From NCBI RefSeq assembly GCF_001730285.1, contig NZ_MIJZ01000001.1, positions 310,001 to 374,000 of the forward strand: DNA of 64,000 bases. The letters run 5' to 3'. Source of the DNA: Enterococcus ureasiticus. GTDB taxonomy: Bacteria > Bacillota > Bacilli > Lactobacillales > Enterococcaceae. The position numbers and the translations under genes are program-made. Shown here piece by piece: positions 54,217 to 62,436 of this stretch; the stretch's first letter is position 1; the number at the start of each line of letters is the position of its first letter. The notes beneath the pieces were generated by a model. That model searched no databases. It was not told the origin of the DNA and was given only the letters and a program-made list of their open reading frames with translations.

Positions 54217-56638
54217 ATCGAATCGTTACCTTAAACTCTTCTATTAAAGCTTTTTCCACTTTTTCCATTGATTGATTGATCTCTTCATCTACCAATGTCG
54301 CTTCTGCGTTTACAAATGTTAGGCTATACGCCATTGATTTTTTACCTTCAGCGATATTATCTCCTTGGTAAACATCAAATAAATGAACTGATTGCAGGAA
54401 TTTTCCAGCATGTTTAGAAATCGTTCTAACTAATTCTTGGCTGGTCACTGATTCATCAACTAGTAACGCAATATCTCTAGAAACAGCTGGGAATTTTGAA
54501 ATTTGTTGATAAACTAAGGCGTCATTTTCTTCTTCAATAATTGCGTGAAGATTTAATTCAGCAGCATATGTTTCGGGAATTTCATATTCCTTTGCCACTG
54601 TCGGATGAACTTGACCAATGAACCCAATGACTGTATCATTCAATTTCACTAAAGCTGTTCTTCCTGGATGTAACTCTTGGTGAGCTTTTGTTGCTTCATA
54701 CGATATTTTATCTGCAATACCTACAGAGTCAAATAAAACTTCAAGCATTCCTTTGATTGTGTAAAAATCAACTGGAGCTTCTTTTGTCTGCCAATCTTTT
54801 ACCACTTTATTTCCTGATAAGACAATACCTAAATGATTTTCTTCATGCGGCAATTGTTTTTTAGGATCGTTATCTTGATAAAATACTCGTCCGATTTCAT
54901 AAAGAGCAACATTGTTATTTTTACGAGCAACATTATATGCTACATCGTCAAGCAAGCCTGAAATCAAGTTCATTCTTAAAACTGAACGTTCTTCACTCAT
55001 CGGCCATTGTAGACTTGTTGTTAAACTTTCTCTCATCAGAAATTGACGAGATTTTTCTTCTGTTGTCAAAGCGTAGCTGATTGCTTCGCTTGCGCCACAG
55101 CCTTCTAATAAACTTTTGATTTTACGAACTAATAATTGTCCACTTGTTAAACTTCCAGCCACAGTTTCGCCTTTTGGTAAGGTTGACGGCAGGTTATCAT
55201 AGCCATAGATACGTGCGACTTCTTCGATCAAGTCTGCTTCAATCGTAATATCCCAACGTCTAGGTGGAACTGTTACAATGTATTTTTCTTGATCAAGTTC
55301 GTAAGCAAATCCTAACGTATCGAAAATTTCACTCACTGTCGCTTGATCCATCTCAGTACCTAAGTACTCATTGATTCGTGAAATCGTTACACTGACAACA
55401 ACATCTTCAAGTGTTAATTCAGAACCAACTGCTTTTTCTGAAACAACTGTTCCACCAGCTAATTTAGCAATCATTGCTGCCGCTACATCACCGGCTTCGC
55501 CAATCGTTGCAGGGTTAATACCTTTTTCAAATCGGCTAGAAGATTCACTGCGTAAATTGAATTCTTTTGATGTTCTACGAACAGATAGAGAATCAAATAA
55601 CGCAGATTCTAGAGCAACTGTAGTTGTTTCGTCAGTAATCTCTGAATCTGCACCACCCATAACGCCTGCTAAAGCTACTGGAACTTTTCCGTTTGTAATG
55701 ACAATATTTTCATCCGATACTTTTCTTATTTCACCATCTAAAGTAACAATTTCTTCGCTAGATTTGCCACGTCTCACTAAAATAGTTTGGCTATCTAACT
55801 TATCATAATCAAACGCATGCAATGGTTGTCCAAATAATAAAAGAATATAGTTTGTCACATCCACCACGTTATTGATTGGACGAATCCCTTCATTCATTAA
55901 ACGCGTTTGCAACCACAACGGACTTTCAGCAATTTTTACATCCTTGATGATTCTGATTTGATAAGCTGGTGTATCTTGTTTATCTTCCACTTCAACAGAA
56001 ATGTAATCTGCAGCTGTTTCGCTTGTATCTTCTTCTAAAATCGCATCATTGAATTTAGGCGTTTGGCGGTAAATTGCCCCTACTTCATAAGCCACACCAC
56101 GCATACTTAATGCATCAGCACGATTCGGTGTGATAGATAACTCGATAATGTGATCATCCATATCTAAATAAGAGAAGACATCGTCACCATTAACAGCCTC
56201 TTCTGGCATATAATAAATGCCGTCAGAATAAGCTTTAGGAATCACGTTATCAGAATAACCTAATTCTTGTAAAGAACAGATCATGCCATTTGAAACTTCG
56301 CCACGCATTTTACCTTTTTTAATTTTTTGATTGCCAGTAATGCGAGAACCTGGTAAAGCTACAATTACTTTGATACCGACTTTAACATTCGGCGCACCAC
56401 AAACGATTTGTGATAATTCTTCTTCACCGATATCCACTTGGCAAATCGATAAATGATCTGAATTCGGATGAGGAATACATTCTTTGACCTCGCCAACCAC
56501 TATTTTTTTCAAGCCTTCTTCTGGCACCTCAACACCTTCGACTTCGATCCCAGTCAAAGACATTTGGTCAGATAATTCTTTTGCAGAAATTTTCGAAAGA
56601 TCTAAATACTCACTTAACCATTTATAAGAAACTAACAT
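54215..56638 (-). CDS. pheT: Phenylalanyl-tRNA synthetase beta subunit
   Basis: 807 residues. N-terminal B1 and tRNA-binding (EMAP/OB) region ([39 protein letters not shown]), the B3/B4 editing domain (GLNxAD-type [13 protein letters not shown]), B5, a catalytic-like core (REMOVED motifs replaced as usual in beta), and the C-terminal ferredoxin-fold anticodon-binding domain ([20 protein letters not shown]). It forms the alpha2beta2 enzyme with PheS. It follows pheS after 6 bases. The PheST operon is under T-box control. Confidence 0.95.
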   Translation of the reverse strand: MLVSYKWLSEYLDLSKISAKELSDQMSLTGIEVEGVEVPEEGLKKIVVGEVKECIPHPNSDHLSICQVDIGEEELSQIVCGAPNVKVGIKVIVALPGSRITGNQKIKKGKMRGEVSNGMICSLQELGYSDNVIPKAYSDGIYYMPEEAVNGDDVFSYLDMDDHIIELSITPNRADALSMRGVAYEVGAIYRQTPKFNDAILEEDTSETAADYISVEVEDKQDTPAYQIRIIKDVKIAESPLWLQTRLMNEGIRPINNVVDVTNYILLLFGQPLHAFDYDKLDSQTILVRRGKSSEEIVTLDGEIRKVSDENIVITNGKVPVALAGVMGGADSEITDETTTVALESALFDSLSVRRTSKEFNLRSESSSRFEKGINPATIGEAGDVAAAMIAKLAGGTVVSEKAVGSELTLEDVVVSVTISRINEYLGTEMDQATVSEIFDTLGFAYELDQEKYIVTVPPRRWDITIEADLIEEVARIYGYDNLPSTLPKGETVAGSLTSGQLLVRKIKSLLEGCGASEAISYALTTEEKSRQFLMRESLTTSLQWPMSEERSVLRMNLISGLLDDVAYNVARKNNNVALYEIGRVFYQDNDPKKQLPHEENHLGIVLSGNKVVKDWQTKEAPVDFYTIKGMLEVLFDSVGIADKISYEATKAHQELHPGRTALVKLNDTVIGFIGQVHPTVAKEYEIPETYAAELNLHAIIEEENDALVYQQISKFPAVSRDIALLVDESVTSQELVRTISKHAGKFLQSVHLFDVYQGDNIAEGKKSMAYSLTFVNAEATLVDEEINQSMEKVEKALIEEFKVTIR

Positions 56639-56644
56639 CGTCGA

Positions 56645-57691
56645 CTACTCCTTTACCTTGAACTGATTTAAGAAACGTAAATCATTTTGATAGAAATTAC
56701 GAATATCATTAACACCGTAACGCAACATTGCTACACGATCTGGTCCTAAACCAAAAGCAAAACCTGTGTATTCATTTGGATCGATTCCTGACATTGATAA
56801 AACATCAGGATGAACCATGCCTGCGCCTAAAATTTCGATCCAACCAGTTTGTTTGCAAACATTACAGCCAGCACCACCACACTTGAAGCAACTAACATCA
56901 ACTTCAACAGAAGGTTCGGTAAAAGGAAAGTAACTTGGACGTAGACGAATTTTACGGTCTTCACCAAACATTTTTTTCATAACAACTTCCAGCGTTCCTT
57001 TAAGGTCGCCCATTGTAATATTTTTATCAATAACCAACCCTTCGATTTGATGGAACTGGTGGCTGTGCGTCGCATCATCAGTGTCTCTGCGGAATACTTT
57101 CCCTGGAGAGATCATACGTAATGCACCTTTTGAAAAATCATGTTTTTCCATTGTTCTAGCTTGTACAGGTGATGTGTGTGTACGGATCAAAATATCCTCT
57201 GAAATATAAAATGTATCCTGCATATCGCGAGCTGGATGATCTTTCGGTAAATTCATGCGCTCAAAATTGTAATGATCTGACTCGACTTCATACCCTTCAA
57301 CGACCTGGTACCCCATACCAACAAATATATCTTCGATTTCTTCCATCACTTGAGATAATACATGACGAGTTCCATGAGTCATTTGTTTACCGGGTAAAGT
57401 TACATCGATTGTTTCTTGTTCTAAAGCAGCATTTAATGCTGCTGACTCTAGGATTTCTTTACGTGCTTCCACGGCTTCAGTCAGTAAATCTCGAATTTCA
57501 TTAGCAAAACTTCCAACTACTGGACGTTCTTCGGCGGATAGATCTTTCATCCCTCTCAACACTTCTGTGATAGGACCTTTTTTACCTAATGTTTCTACTC
57601 TGATTTGGTTTAGTGCTTTAAGATCAGCAACATTTTGAATATTATTCAAAGTTTCATCTCTTAACGCTTCTAGTTGAGCTTTTAATGTCAT
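56645..57691 (-). CDS. pheS: Phenylalanyl-tRNA synthetase alpha subunit
   Basis: 348 residues. N-terminal coiled coil (about 1-85) that holds the tRNA, then the class II core: [12 protein letters not shown], motif 2 [32 protein letters not shown], a Cys cluster [17 protein letters not shown], and motif 3 [13 protein letters not shown]. It charges tRNA-Phe with phenylalanine. The start has AAAGGAATAAAAA upstream. Two hairpin repeats separate it from its T-box. Confidence 0.96.
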   Translation of the reverse strand: MTLKAQLEALRDETLNNIQNVADLKALNQIRVETLGKKGPITEVLRGMKDLSAEERPVVGSFANEIRDLLTEAVEARKEILESAALNAALEQETIDVTLPGKQMTHGTRHVLSQVMEEIEDIFVGMGYQVVEGYEVESDHYNFERMNLPKDHPARDMQDTFYISEDILIRTHTSPVQARTMEKHDFSKGALRMISPGKVFRRDTDDATHSHQFHQIEGLVIDKNITMGDLKGTLEVVMKKMFGEDRKIRLRPSYFPFTEPSVEVDVSCFKCGGAGCNVCKQTGWIEILGAGMVHPDVLSMSGIDPNEYTGFAFGLGPDRVAMLRYGVNDIRNFYQNDLRFLNQFKVKE

Positions 57692-57726
57692 TTTTTTATT
57701 CCTTTCTTTTGCTTGGTATTAAATAA

Positions 57727-57838
57727 AAGCCGAACAGGCTCATTCAGCTCTGACAGAAAAATAGGGAAATATGGTTGTGACGCTTTTAGTCACGGACATA
57801 TTTTGTCTTTTTTCCGAAGGGCTAGCCTGATAAGCTAG
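57727..57838. repeat. Intergenic hairpin repeat, copy B
   Basis: About 110 bases, same layout as copy A: CAGCTCTGACAGAAAAATAG, inner stem GTGAC (57777-57781) with GTCAC (57789-57793), then GTCTTTTTTCCGAAGGGCTAGCC. It lies in the transcribed pheS leader, 36 bases before the start codon. Confidence 0.75.
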
Positions 57839-57844
57839 AAAATA

Positions 57845-57949
57845 TAAACGCTGAACAGCCTCTTTTAGTCTTGTCTGAAAAATAGGAAAAATTAACTGCG
57901 CCGTTTTTTGCCGCTTTTCATTTTTATCTTTTTTCTGGAAGACTAGCCA
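57845..57949. repeat. Intergenic hairpin repeat, copy C
   Basis: About 105 bases directly next to copy B in the same orientation: GTCTGAAAAATAGGAAAAAT, inner GCG...CGC pairing in place of GTGAC/GTCAC, then TATCTTTTTTCTGGAAGACTAGCC. The changed inner stem keeps pairing possible. Confidence 0.7.
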
Positions 57950-57994
57950 AAATAAAAAACGATAGCCCGCTCCTATTTAAAGGAACGAGCTATC
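57950..57994 (-). terminator. T-box regulated terminator of the pheST leader
   Basis: GATAGCTCGTTCCT pairs with AGGAGCGGGCTATC (57961-57994) and is followed on the minus strand by six T. Confidence 0.88.
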
Positions 57995-58198
57995 GTGTTA
58001 CCATCCTAATTCATGACAAAAAATCATGCACTCAATTCTTATAACGGCTTTCACCGGTCTGCTCTCTTTGGAACAAACAAACTCCGGAAGTGAACTTCAT
58101 TTTTCGATTACGCAACCTGTTTTCAGTCTAAGACAGGTTTTCCCTTTTCGTATCAGCCAAATTACTCTTTTCCATCAACATTTTTTGTTATTCAATTG
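57950..58198 (-). promoter_or_regulatory. T-box riboswitch leader of pheST, specifier UUC (Phe)
   Basis: Minus-strand T-box AGGATGGTAACACG (around 57993-58006) followed by a terminator. Stem I base GGAA pairs with UUCC, next to AGAGTA on the 5' side. The specifier UUC (58092-58094) is in GAAG-UUC-ACUUCC, and a stem III-like block GGTGAAAGCC lies downstream. The codon matches the regulated gene. Confidence 0.9.
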
Positions 58199-58203
58199 AT
58201 TAC

Positions 58204-58232
58204 AGTTTACAAGAAATTAAGTCTAAGGTCAA
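58204..58232 (-). promoter_or_regulatory. Promoter of the pheST leader
   Basis: Minus-strand TTGACC (58227-58232), 17-base spacer, TAAACT (58204-58209). The -35 overlaps the last codons of the HxlR gene. Confidence 0.65.
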
Positions 58233-58573
58233 CCGCATTCTTCAGCGGTAACCCATTTTTCTGCCCAATTCTGAATTTGTTCCATTGCTTGTTGTAAGTC
58301 TTTGCCTTTATTTGTGAGGAAATATTCTAGACGACTACTCTCATCACAGCGAACTGCTTTTGAGATGATCCCTTCGCCTTCTAATTCTTTCAAGCGTTCC
58401 ACTAGCACTCGATCGCTTAGTTCAGGGATTTTTTGTCTTAACTCACCAAATCGTTGAGGACCATTTTCCAACAAGACGTCAATAATCAAACCATTCCATT
58501 TCTTCCCTAAAATCGCAAAAGCTTTTTCGAATTTAGGACATAGAGAAAATTCGGTTGTTTTTACTTGCTCCAT
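58229..58573 (-). CDS. HxlR family transcriptional regulator
   Basis: 114 residues. Winged helix with an N-terminal Cys (FSLCPKFEKAFAILGKKWNG), recognition region RFGELRQKIPELSDRVLVER and wing AVRCDESSRLEYFLTNKG. Family members such as YodB, HypR and QorR sense electrophiles or oxidants through that conserved Cys near position 12. ATG 58573 is preceded by GAGGTGAGG. A perfect 17-base palindrome covers its own -35, so autorepression is likely. No target gene is obvious beside it: rexA lies upstream on the same strand. Confidence 0.9.
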   Translation of the reverse strand: MEQVKTTEFSLCPKFEKAFAILGKKWNGLIIDVLLENGPQRFGELRQKIPELSDRVLVERLKELEGEGIISKAVRCDESSRLEYFLTNKGKDLQQAMEQIQNWAEKWVTAEECG

Positions 58574-58593
58574 TTTCCTCACCTCGTGAACTG

Positions 58594-58621
58594 AGTATAG
58601 CACACAACTTACAATTTGTAA
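58594..58621 (-). promoter_or_regulatory. Promoter of the HxlR gene
   Basis: Minus-strand TTACAA (58616-58621), 16-base spacer, TATACT (58594-58599), inside and beside the palindrome 58607-58623. Confidence 0.65.
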
Positions 58622-58623
58622 GT
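58607..58623. promoter_or_regulatory. Palindromic operator at the HxlR promoter
   Basis: ACTTACAATTTGTAAGT: perfect 8-base arms around one centre base, covering the -35 hexamer. Confidence 0.7.
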
Positions 58624-58638
58624 ATATTTGCTTTCATT

Positions 58639-61600
58639 TTAATTCATTTTTTCAATAATCTCTTCTTTGTCCATATCAATAATGATTCCAGCAGACAATA
58701 ATACGAGCAATAACTGATTGACTTGTTTCTCTGTAGCCTGAGCTAGCGCTTTTCGGTATAAATTCAATTGACCTCTATAACGCTGAATGATTTTTTTGAT
58801 TTCATGTGTATTTTCAATGTCTTGAACAAAATCAGTCTTGTAATCATAAAGAATACAGTTTTCATCTTGTTCAACGTATCCATCGATCATTCCGTGGATC
58901 AATAAATCGTCTTGTGTCTCTTTGGGATAATCTTTGATTAGTTGTTCCGCCTTCAACAACATCGAAAATGGTTGTTCCCGAACAACTTTTGCTGGATTTT
59001 CTAGCAAAAGTTGCCCTAAACTCGTACGATAGAAAGATAGAACTTGATCGATATTGATTTGTTTCGCTACATTTTCTTGTATGATTTTTGTTTGGACTAG
59101 TTCTTCAAGCAGTTGAAGAATACTGTCTTTGGTCGGTTCTTCATTCAAGTCTAAAAGCTGCAATAAATAATGTGTTGCTGTTCCGATTTCCACCGCGGAT
59201 GGTTTCCGAATGGTTTCAATAAATCTGGGTTTCCCTAGCTCCCCTTCACTCATCCGGTGAATGATCATCGGTGTTGGTTGAATTGTATTTTTTTCATTTA
59301 CTTCGATTTTAGCGATTTCCTTATTGTCTGGGTCTTCGAATACACGCTTGATTTCAGACACTGATTGGTAATTCGTCGTTTTAGTAGAAAGTTGATAGGG
59401 ATACTCATAATTTAAACGACGCAGACCTTTTTCTATGGATTTTGGATCACTATTTCCAGTATGTTCTTCTTTTATGGAACTTGTATCAACAAATTGAAGT
59501 GCTGCAAACTGCTCTTGTATCGCTTTTTCTGTCATAAAAGAAACGGTAAAATCTGCTGAATGTTGCGTGATTCCTGCAATTTTCTCAGTTAAAAATTCAG
59601 TTTGAAATTCAGCCATTTTTTGATGACGAACCAAACTCATCCCTACCCAGTTCATCAAGCTACTTTTACCTTGCAGACGATTTTCACTAGGCAAGACTTT
59701 TGTCTGAACATCGCCAACCTTTAGCCATTCTTTAAAAGCCGCATCTTGATTGTTGTATGAACCCACTAAATAAAGTTTTTGCTCAGCTCTAGTCAATGCT
59801 ACATATAATTTACGCATTTCTTCTGAAAGTAATTTTTTTAATTTTGCCTGTTTAATTGCCAAAAATGGTAAAGTTTCATAGAGCATTCGATCTGTTTGAT
59901 CAAGATAACGAATCCCCACACCTAAGCGATCATCAAAGATATAGCGTTCGTTCAAGTCGCCAAGATTAAACTCTTTGGTCATGTCTAAAATGAAAACTAC
60001 TGGGAATTCTAAGCCTTTACTAGCATGAATCGTCATAACACGAACTGCATTCTCTTCGCTCAAAATTACTGGTTCAGCTAAATCCTTATCTTTTTCCTGC
60101 ATTTTTTCAATAAAACGAACAAATTGAAACAACCCTCGGAAGCTTGTTTGTTCATAACTGGCGGCTCGGTCGACCAAAGCATATAGGTTTGCCTGTCTTT
60201 GTTTCCCCGCAGGCATTCCTCCTACATAATCTAAATACGCAGTATCTTGATAGATCTGCCAAATGAGTGTCGCTAATTGATTTCTTCTAGCAATTTCTCG
60301 CCATTGTTCCAGCCAGTCAGCAAATTTTGTGGTTTTTTCTTTTAATGATTGCTGATCTGAATCGCTAGCTTCATTTTGGTTAAACATTAAAAATGCTTCA
60401 TAATACGAACTTTTTTTAGCTGCCAAACGGATCGTCACTAATTCATTTTCTTTCAAGCCTACAATCGGTGAACGCAAGACAGCCGCTAGTGGAATATCTT
60501 GATAGGGATTGTCGATGATTTGTAAAAGAGCCACCATTGTTTGGACTTCTGTTGCTTGGAAATAATTTTGAGCATCATTCACTTGAATCGGAATTCCAGC
60601 TAATTTGAATATTTCTAAAATCGTCAAATTATTTTTCTTAGTTGGCGTCAATAGCACAATATCCTTATAGGTAAGTGGGCGATTTTCTTTCGTTGATTTG
60701 TCATAAATCAAAAATTTCTTATCAATCAGCTCTCTAATTTTGAGTGCTGTCATATGCAATTCGCCTTCAGTTTTATCTTCTAAGATCAATTGAGAATCAT
60801 CTAGGTTAGGCGTTTCTTCCAACTGCTCTGATTTTTTTTCATAAATCAGCAATTCCGTGTCATAATTTTCAGCTTCAGCGAACTGGTCGAATCCATGAAC
60901 AAGCTGCGCAGCCTCATCGTACGCAATTTGACCGACACGTTCATCCATTAATTGTTCAAAAACTAAATTAGTAAAATCTAAGACATTTTTTCTAGAACGG
61001 AAATTTTCAGCTAAAACGATTCGTTTTCCCTCTTTATTTTGACCATATTGATTATATTTTTCAATAAATAATGTTGGATCAGCTAAACGGAAAGAATAAA
61101 TAGATTGTTTGACATCCCCCACCATAAACAAGTTACCTTCTTCGGCTGTAGGTCTTCTGAGCCAATATAAAATCGTTTCCTGCAATCGATTGATATCTTG
61201 ATATTCATCGACCAACACTTCATCAAACTTCTCTCGATAATAGTTGGAAGCTTCAGTAGCAAACCAATCCCCAGATTCTTTTTTTGCTAAAATCGCTAAA
61301 GTGAAATGTTCTAAATCATTGAAATCAACTAAGCCTTTTCTTAGTTTCTGCTTGCTGTAAGTATCTATGAATGCTTTTCCCACTTTAGCCATCTCTTGAA
61401 CAAGTGGCTGGGATTGTTCTAAGATTTCCTTCATTTGTTCAGGTGATAAAGTAAAAAGATTACTAAGAATATCGTTTATCGCTTTTTTATTTTGTTCTCG
61501 CAAGTTTTTGGCTTGGGCAGAAATCTCTTTCAACTCTTCCGTACGCACGGTAGGATAGCGCTCAAATGTGACTGTTTTAGAAATTTCAAATGCTGATTCT

Positions 61601-62436
61601 ACGTCATCATCAGCTAGTTGACTGGTAAAAGTTTCAACGAATTCTTTTTCATTTCTAGCAAGAGTTGCGATTTTTTCTAACTTTTCTTCCCCTTCTGTCA
61701 TACGAATCATTTCTTCATAACGATCCACACAGCGCAACAGATTTTCCATAAGCTGAGGTTTCAAATAATCTTGAAATAATGCTGAGTCTCCCAATGGTCC
61801 CTCTACACGGTAGCTATCAGCTAAGTGAGCGAGCCATTCTTCTGGATCTGGATTAGCGCGGGCAAATTCGTACAGCGAAAAGACCAATCTAGTCAGACCA
61901 TCATCACTACGATCATTAGAAAAATTACCTGTCAGTTGGTAAAATGATTCTTCATTTTCAGCATAGAATTTTTCTCTAAGTTCATCCCAAACATCTTCTT
62001 TTAAAAGTAGCATCTCTGTTTCATCTGTCAACAAACGAAACACAGGATCCATTTCGATCAAATAATAAAAACGTCGAATTACTGTTAAACAAAAAGCATG
62101 CAAAGTACTGATATTCGCAGTAGGAAGCAACGTCAACTGCCTGATAAAATGCTGTTTTTTCTCTTGCTCACTTTCATTTGTGATTGCCTTTTGCAAAGCA
62201 ATTTGAATTCTTTCCTTCATTTCTTTTGCAGCAGCTTCTGTATATGTCACGATCAACAATCGATCGATATCCACACCACTTTTAAGTTTTTCGATGACTC
62301 TACGAACAAGAACTGTGGTTTTCCCAGAACCAGCAGAAGCTGAAACTAAAATATTCTCGTCTCCGTCAAAAACTGCTTGCCACTGATTATCGGTAAATTG
62401 TTCATTTTCTGGACGTAAAGGAATTGTCTTACTCAT
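58639..62436 (-). CDS. rexA: ATP-dependent helicase/nuclease subunit RexA (AddA)
   Basis: 1265 residues. UvrD-like helicase with Walker A in VSASAGSGKTTVLVRRV, motif II VDEYQDINRLQ, motif III GDVKQSIYSFRLADP, motif V AVRVMTIHASKGLEFPVVF and motif VI VALTRAEQKLYLVG. The C-terminal RecB-type nuclease has LIHGMIDGYVEQDE and ILYDYKTDF. It processes double-strand breaks with RexB for recombination repair and degrades foreign linear DNA. ATG 62436 follows GAAGGAGGAACG and overlaps the rexB end by 8 bases. It ends next to the HxlR promoter. Confidence 0.95.
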   Translation of the reverse strand: MSKTIPLRPENEQFTDNQWQAVFDGDENILVSASAGSGKTTVLVRRVIEKLKSGVDIDRLLIVTYTEAAAKEMKERIQIALQKAITNESEQEKKQHFIRQLTLLPTANISTLHAFCLTVIRRFYYLIEMDPVFRLLTDETEMLLLKEDVWDELREKFYAENEESFYQLTGNFSNDRSDDGLTRLVFSLYEFARANPDPEEWLAHLADSYRVEGPLGDSALFQDYLKPQLMENLLRCVDRYEEMIRMTEGEEKLEKIATLARNEKEFVETFTSQLADDDVESAFEISKTVTFERYPTVRTEELKEISAQAKNLREQNKKAINDILSNLFTLSPEQMKEILEQSQPLVQEMAKVGKAFIDTYSKQKLRKGLVDFNDLEHFTLAILAKKESGDWFATEASNYYREKFDEVLVDEYQDINRLQETILYWLRRPTAEEGNLFMVGDVKQSIYSFRLADPTLFIEKYNQYGQNKEGKRIVLAENFRSRKNVLDFTNLVFEQLMDERVGQIAYDEAAQLVHGFDQFAEAENYDTELLIYEKKSEQLEETPNLDDSQLILEDKTEGELHMTALKIRELIDKKFLIYDKSTKENRPLTYKDIVLLTPTKKNNLTILEIFKLAGIPIQVNDAQNYFQATEVQTMVALLQIIDNPYQDIPLAAVLRSPIVGLKENELVTIRLAAKKSSYYEAFLMFNQNEASDSDQQSLKEKTTKFADWLEQWREIARRNQLATLIWQIYQDTAYLDYVGGMPAGKQRQANLYALVDRAASYEQTSFRGLFQFVRFIEKMQEKDKDLAEPVILSEENAVRVMTIHASKGLEFPVVFILDMTKEFNLGDLNERYIFDDRLGVGIRYLDQTDRMLYETLPFLAIKQAKLKKLLSEEMRKLYVALTRAEQKLYLVGSYNNQDAAFKEWLKVGDVQTKVLPSENRLQGKSSLMNWVGMSLVRHQKMAEFQTEFLTEKIAGITQHSADFTVSFMTEKAIQEQFAALQFVDTSSIKEEHTGNSDPKSIEKGLRRLNYEYPYQLSTKTTNYQSVSEIKRVFEDPDNKEIAKIEVNEKNTIQPTPMIIHRMSEGELGKPRFIETIRKPSAVEIGTATHYLLQLLDLNEEPTKDSILQLLEELVQTKIIQENVAKQINIDQVLSFYRTSLGQLLLENPAKVVREQPFSMLLKAEQLIKDYPKETQDDLLIHGMIDGYVEQDENCILYDYKTDFVQDIENTHEIKKIIQRYRGQLNLYRKALAQATEKQVNQLLLVLLSAGIIIDMDKEEIIEKMN

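Noticed and set aside
55371-55808. 145-codon plus-strand frame opposite pheT
   Set aside because: Lies wholly inside pheT on the other strand, without ribosome site or family features.
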